A stretch of DNA of 64,000 bases from positions 27,666,467-27,730,466 of the forward strand of contig JANVCC010000021.1 in the NCBI GenBank assembly GCA_025345505.1. Reading direction: 5' to 3'. The stretch's first letter is position 1. Each line of letters starts with the position of its first letter. Position numbers and translations under genes: made by a program. This document shows, in pieces, positions 50,708 through 62,290 of the stretch. Origin of the DNA: Todiramphus chloris collaris (lineage: Eukaryota; Chordata; Aves; Coraciiformes; Alcedinidae). Below the pieces are notes generated by a model. It was not told the origin of the DNA, did not search any database, and worked only from the letters and a program-made list of their open reading frames with translations.

Positions 50708-51403
50708 CTAGATCAGGTTGCTCAGAGACCCATCCAGCCTGGTCTTGAAAACTTCCAAGAACGGGGCTTCCACCACCTCTCTGGGCAACCTGTTCCAGTG
50801 TCTCACCACCCTCATGGGGAAGAAATTCTTCCTAATGTCCAACCTGAATCAACCTATCTCTAGTTTTAATCCATTCCCTCTAGTCCTATCACTGCCCAAC
50901 AGCCTAAAAAGTCCCTCCCCAGCTTTCTTGTAGCCCCCTTCAGATACTGGAAGGCCACAATAAGGTCTCCCCAGAGCCTTTTTTTTCCAGACTGAACAAC
51001 CCCAACTCTCTCAGTCTGTCCCCATAGGAGAGGTGCTCCATCCCTCTGATCAATCTCGTGGCCCTTCTCTGGACACATTCCAGCACATCCATATCCTTCC
51101 TGTAACAGGGGCTCCAGAACTGGATGCAGTACTCCAGGTGAGGTCTCACGAGAGTGGAGTAGAGGGAGAGAACCACTTCCCTCAACCTGTTAGCCACGCT
51201 TCTCTTGATTCAGCCCAGGCTACGAGAGCACACTGATGGCTCATGTTGAGCTTCTTATCCACCAGCACACCCAAGTCCTTTTCCTCCTGGCTGCTTTCAA
51301 GCCAGTCACTGCCCAGCCTATATTGGTGCTTGGGATTGCTCCGAACCAGATGGAGGACCTTGCATTTGGCTTTGTTGAACTTCATGAGGTTGGCATGGCC
51401 CAC
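50708..51403 (-). pseudogene. CR1 ORF2 C-terminal domain, frameshifted (copy G)
   Basis: This continues the RT remnant after a frameshift near 51400. The first frame has [18 protein letters not shown] and [20 protein letters not shown]. After an indel near 51200 a second frame has [46 protein letters not shown] and [13 protein letters not shown]. After another shift near 51000 a third frame has [20 protein letters not shown]. The element's last coding block reads [13 protein letters not shown], with the ORF2 stop at 50708-50710. At least three frame changes in about 700 bp make this clearly dead. Confidence 0.9.
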
Positions 51404-52671
51404 CTCTCCAGCCTGTCAAGGTCCCTCTGGATGGCATCCCTTCCCTCCAGCGTGTCAGCCGCCCCACACAACTTGGTGTAGTTGGCAAACTTGCACTCAG
51501 TCTTGCTAAGGGCACACTCAACACCATTGTCCATGTTGCTGACAAAGATGTTAAACAAGACTGGTCCCAGTACTGATCCTTGAGGGACTCCACTTGTCAC
51601 TGGTCCCCACTTGGATAATGACCCATTGACAACCACTCTTTGGCAGTGGCCATCAAGCCAGTTCTTTATGCACTGAACTGTCCATCCATCAAATCCGTAT
51701 TTCACCATATTGGAGACCAGAATGTCATGTGGGACAGTGTCGAAGGCTTTGCTCAGGTCCAGGTAAATGATGTTGGTTGCTCTTCCCTTGTCTGTTGATG
51801 CTGTGACCTCATAGAACGCCACCAGGTTAGTCAGACATGATTTGCCCTTGGTGAAGCCATGTTGGTTACAGCCAATCACTTCGTCATTGTTCATCTGTCT
51901 CAGTAGTGCCTCAAGGAAGATCTGCTCCATGATCTTACCAGGCACAGAGGTGAGACTGACTGGCCTATAGTTCCCAGGTTCATCCACCTTTCCCTTTTTG
52001 AATATGGGGGTTATATTTCCCCTTTTCCAGTCAGTGGGGACTTTACCAGACTGCCATGACTTTTGGAATGTAATAGATAGTGGTTTAGCAACCTCATCCA
52101 CCAGTTCTCTCAGCACCCGTGTGTGTATCCTGTCGGGTCCCGTGGACTTGTGCACTTTCAGAGTCTTCAGATGGTCAGAAACCTGATCTTCACTTGCAAT
52201 GGGCAGTTCTTCCATCCAATGCCTGACATTATCTTCCGTGACTCTGGGGGTGTGGCTGGAGCCCTTGCCAATGAAGACTGAGAAAAAGAAGTCATTGAGG
52301 ACCTCAGCCTTCTCAGCATCACTTGCCACCAGTTCTCCAGTTTCTTTTCTGAGGGGGTCCACACCTTCCCCAGTCTTTTTCTTTCCATTCATATACCTAT
52401 AGAAATTTTTGGCATTATCCCTAATCTCCCTGGCTAGATTTAATTCTAGATGAGCTTTAGCTCTCCTGACCAGGTCTCTTGCTGCTTGGGCAGCTTCCTT
52501 GTACGCCCCCCATTCTAGCTGTCCTTCTTTCCACTCCTTGTAGAGCTTCTTTTTGCGTGACAGCATGTCCAGGAGTTCCTTGTTCATCCAGGCAGGTCTC
52601 CTAGCTTTCTTTCCTGTCTTTCTCTTTGTTGGTATAGTTTGCTCCTGGGCACTGAGAAGGTAATCCTTCAA
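51382..52671 (-). pseudogene. CR1 ORF2: linker and reverse transcriptase, active site FANY
   Basis: The longest open frame in the window (429 codons). Residues 1-170 are the endonuclease-RT linker ([38 protein letters not shown]). The RT follows: [20 protein letters not shown] (174-193), [17 protein letters not shown] (211-227), [18 protein letters not shown] (234-251), [18 protein letters not shown] (269-286), [16 protein letters not shown] (303-318, motif A with its Asp) and [19 protein letters not shown] (358-376). Motif C reads [10 protein letters not shown] (394-403): Asn-Tyr replaces the two catalytic aspartates, encoded at 51478-51483. That change alone abolishes polymerisation. The first codon shown is TTG, just after an in-frame TAG, so this is not a real start. 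Confidence 0.95.
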
Positions 52672-52677
52672 TATCGA

Positions 52678-53635
52678 CTAGCTGTCCTGGGCCCCCCTGC
52701 CCTCTAGGGCTTTGTCCCATGGCACTTTGGCCAGCAGATCCCTGAAATGATCAAAGTCTGCATGCCTAAAGTCCAGGGTTGTAAGCTTGGAGTACGTCCT
52801 CCTATCTGCCCTGAGGATCTTAAATTCAATTGCTTCATAATCACTACAGACAAGATTGTCCCCAAGTTTTACATCAGACACCAGCCCTTCCCTGTTGGTC
52901 AAAACAAGGTCCAGCATAGCGCCTTTCCTTGTCGGTTCCTCCACCATTTGGAGGAGGAAGTTATCATTTATGATGCCTTGCTGTGTTATCTCTGCAGCAG
53001 ATGTCAGGGTAGTTAAAATCCCCTACAAGGACCAAGGCCTGTGAATGCAAAGTCATTTCTATCTGCCTATGGAGGTCCTCATCCACTTGGCTCTGCTGGT
53101 CAGGTGGCCTGTAGCAGACCCCAACCGTAACATCACCTTCCCCTGACTTCCCTTCAATCTTAACCCATACATTCTCAACCGGTTCATCATCCTTCCCCAT
53201 ATGTAACTCTATGGATACCAGCTGGTCACTGACATAGAGGGAGACACCTGATCCCCTCCTACCCTGCCTGTCCTTCCTGAACAGCTTATAACCATCTACC
53301 CCTACATTCCACTCACGGGAATCATCCCACCAAGTTTCAGTAATAGCCACTATTTCATGGCTTTCCAGCAGCACAGTGGCCCTTAATTCATCCTGCTTAT
53401 TGCCTAAGCCACGTGCATTTGCGTAGAGACACTTCAGCTGGGCTGGCTGGATCACCCTCTTGTGCGAATCCCCTTTGACTCCTATGGGGTGTCCCAGTGC
53501 ATTGTCACTGGCTTTCCTCAGGGTAACAAGTTGAAAGCCCTTACTAGGATTCCATTCCTTAGCCCCTGATGTTCTGCCCCACTGTTCATCACAAGCAATT
53601 GAAAATGTAAGATTATTGACCCCCTCCCCCTTCAA
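52678..53635 (-). pseudogene. CR1 ORF2: APE-type endonuclease, SDY for SDH
   Basis: N-terminal endonuclease domain of ORF2, in two frames. The first (52964-53635) has LKCLYANARGLGNKQDEL (67-84, conserved Asn), EIVAITETWWDDS (94-106, catalytic Glu), YKLFRKDRQGRRGSGVSLYV (116-135), VGVCYRPPDQ (171-180) and LVLVGDFNYPDI (201-212, catalytic Asp and Asn). A frameshift near 52965 moves the reading to a frame with VEEPTRKGAMLDLVLTN and CSDYEAIEFKIL. The last motif should be SDH; the catalytic His is Tyr. The domain ends at an in-frame TAG (52678-52680), where CR1 normally has Trp between Ser and Ser, separating it from the RT part in the same frame. Confidence 0.94.
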
Positions 53636-53637
53636 AT

Positions 53638-54070
53638 CTAGTTTAAAGCCTTATCAATGAGCCCTGCCAACTCCTGCCCCAGAATCCTTTCCCCTCCCTG
53701 GGACAAGTGCATCCCATTAGGTGCTCACAGCTCCAATGCTTTGTATACTGAGCCATGATCATAAAAACCAAAGTCCCGCTGATGACACCAGTCCCTGAGC
53801 CATGAATTGACCTGTTGGCTCTTCCTATATATTCCTTCATCCACAGACAATATCAGAGGGATGGAGGAGAACACAACTTGAGCTCCTGATCCCTTTAACA
53901 GCTGTCCCAAGGCCCTGAAATCTCTTTTAATTGATTGTGAGCCTCTAATTGCTACATTGTCACTTCCCACCCGAAAGACCAGAAGCAGGTAATAGTCTGA
54001 AGGACTCACAAGGGAGGGAAGTTTACCTACAACATCCTTTACACGGGCACATCCCTCATTTTTGTAGTGT
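53638..54070 (-). pseudogene. CR1 ORF1 C-terminus: esterase-like domain with in-frame TGA
   Basis: ORF1 of CR1 encodes an RNA-binding protein that in many members carries an SGNH-type esterase domain. The surviving part reads CARVKDVVGKLPSLVSPSDY, YLLLVFRVGSDNVA, SIKRDFRALGQLLKGSGAQV, VFSSIPLILSVDEGIYRKSQ and VNSWLRDWCHQRDFGFYDHG. It hits TGA at 53725-53727 and continues in the same frame as NGMHLSQGGERIL and LAGLIDKALN to a TAG at 53638-53640. NGMH matches the position of the catalytic Asp-x-x-His block, with Asn for Asp; VGSDN lies where a Gly-x-Asn-Asp block is expected. ORF2 follows within a few bases, the normal CR1 layout. The upstream part of ORF1 is lost. Confidence 0.85.
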
Positions 54071-55454
54071 GTAACTCATGCACTTCGGGATAAAAGGGCA
54101 GAAGGATTGAAGACAGTGTTCATTTCCATGTACTAAGTCTGCTAGCATAGGTTAGCAACTTAATACATTCATTGAATTGAATTTAGTTACAAATACAAGA
54201 AACACTGTTGGTAGAAAGGGTACAACCTTGTTCTAAAGCTTAAAAACTACATCACTCTGTACTTGTTATTCTTCTGTCAGAAAATTAAAAAATAAAGGAA
54301 AAAGAAAGAGGTAATTTCAACTGAACCATTATTCAAAGTGTAACTGAATGTGCCTCAGGAGAACATGTTAAAACAGCAGGAATATAATCAGTTTTATTGG
54401 GTATTTTCACATCCAGTTTCTTCCAAGAACTAGACAGTATTGCACAATGTGTCAAGAAGGAAAAGCTGACAAATGGACAGTCAAGGACTCAAAACCAAGT
54501 GGGCACATGGACACCCTGTAACATGCAGCTAAACTGTATTGATTGCCTTGCTAGTGGATGGAACAGGTTTTGTAGTTCAGCAAATGTTTATCCAAAATTC
54601 TGTGTCCTACCTTTTTTTCTACTGTTTGAACATCACTGAAAACATCCATACAGCTAAGCTTTCCATGGCAGGTTTTTCGTTTTATTTTGAAATGGGTTGT
54701 TTAAAGTGGGGTAAAATGATACTGACTTGATTTGCCTGGTTAGCTGCAAATACTGCATGTGCTCAGAAAGAAGACTGACTATTCTCAGGTCAGGAGGGGA
54801 GAAAAGGAGAATACAAACCACTTGCAACAACCTGTAGAAGGAGAGAGCAAGAGAGATTGGTGATGAGCCTGGCTGTCTTGTTACTTTATGCAGACTGCAA
54901 GTCCCTGCTTCCTTAATACAGCATCTTTCCTAGAAACACAGTTAATCCCACCTGAACTTCCCCAAGCCAATATCTTGAGGCATTGATATGTCATAGGTCA
55001 TTTTAGACATGGGGGTGAACATGTGGTATGGAGAATATAGGAGACAGTGTCCTCCTGGACTGGTAGCTGAATGCTGGGCAGGATATTCAAAAGAATCACA
55101 AATAGTACTAAACATTCATGTCTAGGCAGCTGCACTGAGCCTAGTGGAGTCTTCAGAGCTGTTTAGCTGACTAAATCTGTCTACTTTAGGATAATCTGAA
55201 TAAATCTCTAGACTCCACTGACTGGCTTAACTAGATTTCCATAGAGTATGAGGAGTTTAGACACCCTCCTTATTTGTGAAGACATACTTTACAGACAAAT
55301 AAATCCAGGTCTCTCAATCTGGAATTAAATCTGGAGCAGAAGTCTTCCTTTTTGCTGAGCTGAATTAGTTCTGCAATTGAGTCAGACCACCTGAAAAGAA
55401 TGGAGAAAGAAAAGCAGAAAGAAAAAAAAAGGAATGGTGGATTAGGAGACAAGG
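54071..55454. other. Noncoding spacer
   Basis: No gene recognised. A segment near 55180-55265 (CTAGACTCCACTGACTGGCT) has the feel of an old interspersed repeat but I cannot name it. Confidence 0.5.
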
Positions 55455-55806
55455 CTTGTGAGGAAAGACTGGAAGAAATTGTTCTGTCTAGAAAAGATCA
55501 AAAAGCACAATAATAGTCTTCAAGTAGTTTTTGTGCAGAGGACAGTTGCAAATTTTTCCCTAGGTACACTGAGAATAAAGGGAGTAATTGCAGTCAATGG
55601 AAGTATAGTTCCAACCTTAAAAGAGGAGTTTCTAATCATAAAGATGGTGGAGTGCTGATGTACATAGCCTGAGGAGGCTGAAGAATTGCAATCTCCAGTG
55701 CTTTTATAGAATAGGTTAGACAAACATTTCCAGGAATCATTTTAGCGTAATTGAGTGTGCCCAGGGGCCACGAGCTAGGCCAAGTGAGCTTTCAGTCTCT
55801 TCAAGC
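55455..55806 (+). mobile_element. Ancient CR1-like LINE fragment, plus strand
   Basis: Strongly diverged CR1-type 3' region. GAGGAAAGACTGGAAGAAAT corresponds to the EERLxEL block of the ORF2 C-terminus, and GAATAGGTTAGACAAACATT followed by CCAGGAATCATTTTAG and ACGAGCTAGGCCAAGTGAGC corresponds to the 3' UTR of older amniote CR1/L3-like families (RLDKHL, then GGACTAGGTGACC in the consensus as remembered). Several stops interrupt the frame and no octamer tail remains. Family assignment is by remembered consensus. Confidence 0.7.
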
Positions 55807-58327
55807 CTTATTTTCTCCAGTTAATCTCTTCTAGTTTTTAATCTTAAACTGCTCAATGCTGAACAGGATACATCAATAAAATACCTGCTTTAATTTTAAA
55901 TTATGTTTCTTTTATGGTGACGAAGCAGTACATATTCAAGGCTAGACAATAGGGATGAGGTACTGAAAGAAATAGCTTGGATAATGCCTCTACCAGAAGA
56001 CTTCTTGTAGTAGTAGAAGAGGAAACAGAGCTATGAGTAGTAAGTAGCTGTAAGCAGTACATGCCTTATTTATTTCTTTAAAATTCCTTATTTTCTATTT
56101 TTTCATAGCAAGGAGAAACACACGTAACAGGGTGCAGTGTAAAACAAAATAGAGGAGCACACAACTGATCTTGCCTTAGATTCACTGCTCTCACAGTTAC
56201 TGTTCTCCTTCCCAGGCATCCACAACACCAGCCTTTGTACTCTTGCTGTGGGGCATTATTGGTGAGAGTTCTGACGTCTGGATGTGAGGTAATTAACTGG
56301 AGCAGGGACCTAGTAATATCTCGTACTAACTCACGGGCAAAACTGAAGTAAAAAGGTTAGTCTTTGGCAGGCATCAAGTCACATTACTGCTGCCTGCAGC
56401 TGTCTAAGGAGAAAGGGAGGGACATTGTTTTATAGTTGTCACAGAGCCATTTGCTTTACTTCTAAAAGAGGGGTTCATATAAAATTTTAACTACAAAGCT
56501 TCCTGCTGTGCCTTCTTATGCCATAACTGTGAAGATATTTTGCATTTAGGTTGGGCTCTGGATTGTATTTTGCCCTTGGTGGAAATTAGCACAAAGAACA
56601 AATAGTCATAATCCCAGGTGCAATATCTTTGCTGAATGTATGCTGTGGTCTCCTCACAGCTCTACCGAGACTCAAGGTGGAAATATTAAACTGAAGTAAC
56701 TTTCTACAGCAGTTATTCTACTTCTTCTGGAAAAGATGTTGAGTAACAAGGTAGACAAGACAACACGGGCTCTCTGCTAACCTCCCTCTTCAGGTCACCA
56801 ATTCCCTTTCAAACCTCCTATGGTTTTAGTTACTTAAAATAAAAAATAAATTAAGTATCCTTTTGACTGTGGTACGGTTATGTCTAGGTGGTTTGTGTTC
56901 TCATTACAGCTCACGTGGACAGAATTCTTTGCTTCATTTAACACAGGCTTCTTTTAAAATCTGGGAAGAGAAAGTAGAAAATTTGCAGCTCAGGATGTAA
57001 ACTGTCACTATGCTATGGGAAGGAGGAGTGTGTAGAGATGAGAGAAGAGACATTGACATTAGCTGAGGGAAAATGGGAGAGGACAGCAGAGGAGAAAGTT
57101 ATTAAGATCACAAATGGTAAGTGACTGGAAAGTAAGTGAGAGAACATTGCTGGGAGAAAATAGGCAATTACTTATCAATCTCCAGGTGAGGGCTTACACT
57201 TAAAATTTCTAGGGATGATCTCATGTGCAGACAGTAAGAGGTTATCAAACTTCATGAATCCCAGAGAGAGCTGTGTCACGAAGTGATGGGGACCTTTTCA
57301 GCTCATGGGTCGAAGGAGAAACAGGCAGGTAGATGCATCTTTGACATAGGCATGAATGCTCACACTGCCTCAGGCTTGTACAACCAGGATTATAAAAGGC
57401 AAAAGCATTTTAACTGTTAGTACAGAGTGACTGTAAAAGACTGTAAGAGAGCCACTGGTTACTACCTGCCCTTCCTGTCTTTTATGCTCCTAGAAAGTAT
57501 CACTGTGAGTGTATATCTAAACTTTTTCAGAAGTAAGCATGGTTGGGCTCCCTGGATGCTCCAACAACCAGCCTCGGGCCTGGGGAGCTGTGTCACATGG
57601 AGCAAGAATATAGCACTGGATCTCTAAACCTTCTAGAGTCACAAGCTACTTGAGTTCAAGTTTCCAAGACAAACTATGTTGTTTTCCTGGCAGCTGGATC
57701 CTTGAGTCAAACTGAACTGTTAGCACTGCTGACTGCAGCAGGATCAGGCAGTCAACAGGGGTGAATGGATTTTTGCTAGTGAATGTAAAGTAAGGAGCCT
57801 ACAGTGGTTTCTGTTCATTTCAAAGTTAGCGTGCATTGTCTTTGCTTGTGTTAGTATTCTCCCATCTACTTGTTCACAAACTTTGATCATTTAAAGAGTA
57901 ACTATTCATGTTTCTGAATTCCTTACTTGAAAATCCAGATGATATTGTAGCTAAGCAGAAGAGTTACAGTAATATTGATTGATGTATAGGAACAGCTATC
58001 TAGAAAAAAAGAAGAAATTTTTAAATTCTTCGCATTTTAAATTCTTAACATCTTGGCAGCTGTCATTTCTTCATGAGAAAAACTTTCTTTTACACAAGGA
58101 AAAATAAAATTACAGTTAGCATCACTAATGCAACCTTTCCAGATGTCATTTCATCCAAATGCTTTGGAGGAAGGAGTGATACCTTCTGAGAATATGTAAT
58201 GGCATAGAGATCATTCCTGGCCATCTTGGTCAGGATAGTCCCCAGTAGTCAGAAATGACAGCAAGTTCAGAGATGAGCGATAAGACGTGACACAGCTGAT
58301 GAATTAAATAGCTTCACTAGTACAGTC
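55807..58327. other. Noncoding AT-rich stretch
   Basis: No gene or mobile element recognised. Confidence 0.5.
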
Positions 58328-58507
58328 ATTTCTTCACTGAGAGGGTGTTCAGTCACTAGGACAGGCTCCCCAGGAAAGTGATCACAGCACCAAACCAGTC
58401 CTAATCATATGATTTAGTTTTAGGTAGTCCTGCAAGTAGCAGAGAATTGGATTTCATGATCCTTAGGGATCCCTTCCAACTTGAGATATTTAACGGTTCT
58501 GTGATTC
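58328..58507 (+). mobile_element. CR1 3'-end fragment, plus strand
   Basis: TTTCTTCACTGAGAGGGTGT, then CAGGCTCCCCAGGAAAGTGA, a TTGGATTTCATGATCCTTAG stretch, GGATCCCTTCCAACTTGAGA and GGTTCTGTGATTC match the C-terminal coding end and 3' UTR of an older CR1 subfamily, with a worn octamer tail. About 180 bp remain. Confidence 0.87.
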
Positions 58508-59526
58508 ACTAGGTACGTTCCCAGAGGTCCACATATCCACATAACAGCTCAGACCACTGCAGAGCTTTGGGTATTATTAAGTAATGGGCTGGTTACAGGC
58601 ATTTAAATTTTCCAGTTCAGTGACAGGCCTTCCCCAGGAAACATCTGTAACTGTGAATATCAAGCAGTATGTGGGAAATTGTTCCTTTATGAGGCTATCA
58701 CAAGAACTGGCTGTGTTTTGCAGAGAAGCTCATATAGTACTGTTCTTATTAGCTAGTTCTGGATATTATATTACACAAACGGCAACATTATGTGAGGCAG
58801 GCGCTGGCAGGAGTCTGTAGCAGGCTCCCTGCCCGTGTAAACACTCCACAACAGAGAGCCCTGCTGTATCTGCTATTTGTATTTCACTGACCAGCACCAT
58901 GCAGCACTACTCCCTTGGTATGTAACTTGCTCTGACCAGCTCCTTCTGGAGAGTCCTCAACAATTTTCCATCTCAAGCTGTTACACTTCCAACTTAGGCA
59001 GTAGTTGCAAGTGATTATCTGTAGCATTGGTTTGGAGTGGAGGTTACTGCACTGGGAAGCACCTGCATCCATGGCAATAGTACCACTGTACTCCTTGGGC
59101 TCCTATCCTGGCTCACTGTAGTGCTGGCCAATCTGGAGCCAGTCTCTGTGGATTTGTACTATGTTGCTGACTGCTCTCAACGGTGATAGAAGCATCTGTA
59201 AAATATGCCTGTTTTGTCCTCAGTCTCTCCTTGATGGTCTCTCCCGACCAACCATAGTCCCCATTGATGGTTTTTGATGGCCTACAGTCAGTCTGCTGTC
59301 CTTACTTGGACAGGTTTTGAAACTGATGTGAAAAGATGTCCTTCCCTTCCACAAAGTAACAAACAAAGCTGACCTTCTTTTGGCCTGCAAAGGAAAGAGA
59401 GGGTGGGATTTCCATCTAGTCACCTACTCAACTGGGACCTGGAGCTGCCACACAAGAGCTTTCCTCTAAGAAGAGCAGCTAACTCACGGTAGTGCCCCCT
59501 TCATAGATCACTGCTATGTCAAGACT
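58508..59526. other. Noncoding spacer
   Basis: No gene or repeat family recognised. It is somewhat richer in G+C than neighbouring stretches. Confidence 0.5.
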
Positions 59527-59580
59527 GTCAAAATGCAAGAGAAGGTCAAAATGCAAGCGAAGGTCAAAATACAAAAACTC
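59527..59580. repeat. 18-bp tandem repeat, three copies
   Basis: GTCAAAATGCAAGAGAAG at 59527-59544, the same with one change at 59545-59562, and a decayed third unit starting GTCAAAATACAAAAAC at 59563-59580. The period is divisible by three, but no open frame of interest spans it. Confidence 0.9.
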
Positions 59581-61821
59581 CTCCTTATTGCTGGTATGAA
59601 CTCATCTGTTCCTGCAGCCACCAGAAATGATTCATCTCACCTTATTTAAGCCATCTAAGATTTCATTATCTTGGTGTAAACTAGATATGTAGGCTCCTTC
59701 TATAGTTAGTGGCCAGCGATGGGCACCTCACAGTGATGACTCATCCCACCCAGGTGAGATGCAGGTGGATGTTTTAAACAGATATAGTGACTCATCCTCT
59801 GGAAATACCTATTACTCCTCATTAACCATAAACAGAGCCTAGGTAATTAGATGCAGAATCCCCATTTAGTGGGGAAACATAAGTTGTATGACTTCATCTT
59901 TGCCAAACGTTATGACTGGGTTAGTTACAACTATGACCATCTTGTAGCATCCAAAAGCTGTGAAATGGGCTAGTGCCCAGGGGAGGAAAGATGGCGATTG
60001 GTGCCCAGTTAGTCACCCTACCTTATTATGCATGTATGTGCCACACAGGCTGATAAAAATGTATGTGCGTTTGATTCCTCAGAATCTCACTAAAATTATC
60101 TTCATAAATGCAGGTGGTTGTGTTTGGAAATTTCCAGTGCTACCTAAGCTTCAGACGAGTCTTCCCACTGTCTCAACACTGCTAATGGTGCTGGAGTCTC
60201 ACATTCACTTTTAGGCACCTAAATTAAAGAAAGACAAATCTCAATTTGAGATAATCCTAGAACAGACCAAGAAAAAGTATGAGAGCTAAGACATGGCCAA
60301 TGGGAAAATTGAAAGCTGTGGACGATATGCATGCAGGTCTGCATCTGTGTCAGTATGCAAAGATGCTGTATCAGTAACAAGATTAAGAGTTTTCAGAAAA
60401 CTTCCAGTCAAGTCAAGGCTTTTTTTTTTGGATTGAGTAATTTAGAAAGATTAATAATCGCCTGTAGGTCTCATTGAGCTCTTGCTGAGTGTCTATTCAC
60501 ACATTTATTTACGAGTCATAATAAACATAATAGACAAGGTAACTAACCAAGTGATTATGTGGGAATGTGACTATGGTTTACATGTTATTTAAACACATAT
60601 ATAATATACTATTAAATTTGCATTTTTCCCTCTGTTCTTGTGCTATTTCCCTCTCACATTCCTGATTCTTGCCTCAAACAGCAGTACTAGGCAAGGCTAT
60701 TTTGAGTCTAATTTTGCAAATACAATTAATTTAGGGATAGCCAGAAAAGCTTAATCTAACAAGCAGTATACATGTTTCACACTGTAGTGTGCTGCAATTT
60801 ATTTAATTTAATTAATTTCAAAGCGAGAGATGATTGTTGTTTAAGTAAGCAAAAGATGTAAAAATCATGTAAGGAGAGGATTATCAAATACACTTTGATT
60901 TATATACAAAATGAACCTGTGTAAATGAGTTTGCTGGCCAGTACTCCATTTACTTGAGAATTTATTTCTGAAGAATATAAAATTGGAAGTATTACATCTG
61001 CCTCGCTGTAATGAATGCCATATAAGTGATTTTTCTAAGAGTTTGCTTAACTTTTCATGAACTTACAAACAGTTAAAAACAGAAACTAACCTGGTAGGAG
61101 AAAATAGATCATGGGCTTTGTGAAATAACTTTGATCTCAGTTAACAAAAGTGACTAGCTCCATGAAATTGTGTAGTTCTAGATGTTATCAGTTGCTCTGG
61201 TTATTGTTGTCATAGCTGCAATGGGCTGAGGGCATCAGCAAGAGAAGTTTTCTAGGGAGAGATAATATTTGGGTTATCTTTTTCTAGTTTGTTACCTTGA
61301 AATGTCGCAGTTTATGGACCCCTGTGTTACAAGCCCCTGCTATGTTCACAGAATATATTCACTGAGACACAAGCAGTCAATGATTAAAGACTCAAAACCA
61401 GATTCTTAAAATTTCTAGGATTTGCAAACACAAATCACTGAGCTGATGGAAAAAAAAGAAGAAGGAGGAGGTGGAGGAGACAGAGAAATTAACAGTTGTA
61501 TATGCTGGTGTTTACAGAAGTCAAGATGGGTGTATGGACCCATCTTGTCAATGTCCTGGGTCAGATGAATATTTAATATTTCAGTTATTAATACAAAAGG
61601 CGAGAGCTTCAGTGGAGGAAGATGCACTCTCCTGAAAATTGCTTCCTGCTTGTTCCCTACGTGGCAGGTCTCAGGTCCCACTTCATTTCCACACCCTGAT
61701 TATTCATACACCATAAACATTATTTCACAATACTCAGGTGTAGTTCTTGGGATGTTTCACTACAGTCCTGTCTTGAAAAGCACAAACCAAACTCTACCAC
61801 ATTTGGCTTTTTCTATCCAAT
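59581..61821. other. Noncoding AT-rich stretch
   Basis: No gene recognised. The part at 60780-60860 is rich in TTAATTAATT-like homeodomain words and might be a conserved element, unproven. The right edge carries the target duplication (61817-61821) of the adjoining LTR. Confidence 0.5.
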
Positions 61822-62290
61822 TGTAGTGGGTCTGGCTGAGCTGCTTTTCCCCATCCAGCCCTCATGCTGCAGCACTGGGAGCTGGAGGGTGTTGATAACA
61901 CACCCGTGTTATGACTGCCAGTGCTCACACGGCACCAGAGGCTGGGGGGCAGGATGGGGGAGAAGATACAGCCGATCTGAGCTGACCAGTGGGATATTCC
62001 ATACCATATGATGTCAGCTCAACTATAAAGGGAGAGGGCAGGAGGAGGATGGGGGGGCATTCTGCTTTGTCCTCCAAGCGGCTGCTACGTGTTCCTGGAG
62101 CCCTGCTTCCTGGACTCGGCCCAACATCGCCTGTGGATGGGAAGTAGAGAATAACATCTTTATCTATCATAACCCTTCGTTCTTTTTTTTCATCTTATTC
62201 TCTCCCTGTGTGCCATGGTGATGGAGGTTGGGGGGAGTGATAGAAGGGCTTGGTGGACACCTGGTGCCCAGCCAGGATAAACCCACCACA
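61822..62290 (+). mobile_element. Intact solo LTR, avian ERVL-like, with 5-bp target duplication
   Basis: 469 bp bounded by TGTAGTGGGT and ACCCACCACA, an imperfect 10-bp terminal inverted repeat with the canonical TG...CA ends. The pentamer CCAAT occurs immediately before (61817-61821) and after (62291-62295), a perfect target-site duplication; 5 bp is typical of ERVL-class integration. Orientation plus is chosen because of a TATAAA box at 62024-62029 followed by a G+C-rich segment. A GGATATTCCATACCATATGA stretch upstream is a signature of this LTR family. No internal proviral sequence is present, so it formed by LTR-LTR recombination. No open reading frame of note lies inside. Confidence 0.92.
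62024..62029 (+). promoter_or_regulatory. TATA box of the solo LTR
   Basis: TATAAA in the context AACTATAAAGGGAG, about 200 bp from the LTR start, just after the conserved CATATGATGTCAGCTC segment. Position and context fit the U3 promoter. Whether it is active is unknown. Confidence 0.7.

Larger units (their letters stand above)
50633..54070 (-). mobile_element. CR1 LINE, longest copy (about 3.4 kb), minus strand (copy G)
   Basis: Minus-strand CR1 whose 3' end at 50633-50650 has the tail units TATAGAAT-CATAGAACT. In transcription order it contains the esterase-like C-terminus of ORF1, then ORF2 with endonuclease, linker, RT and C-terminal domain, then the short 3' UTR. Full-length CR1 is about 4.5 kb, so roughly the 5' quarter is missing; ORF1 similarity fades near 54070. 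Inactivating changes include a TGA in ORF1, a frameshift near 52965, a TAG at 52678-52680, an altered RT active site, a frameshift near 51400, and further indels near 51200 and 51000. Confidence 0.95.

Noticed and set aside
52747-53044. Plus-strand frames across CR1 copy G
   Set aside because: Antisense shadows of the endonuclease domain.
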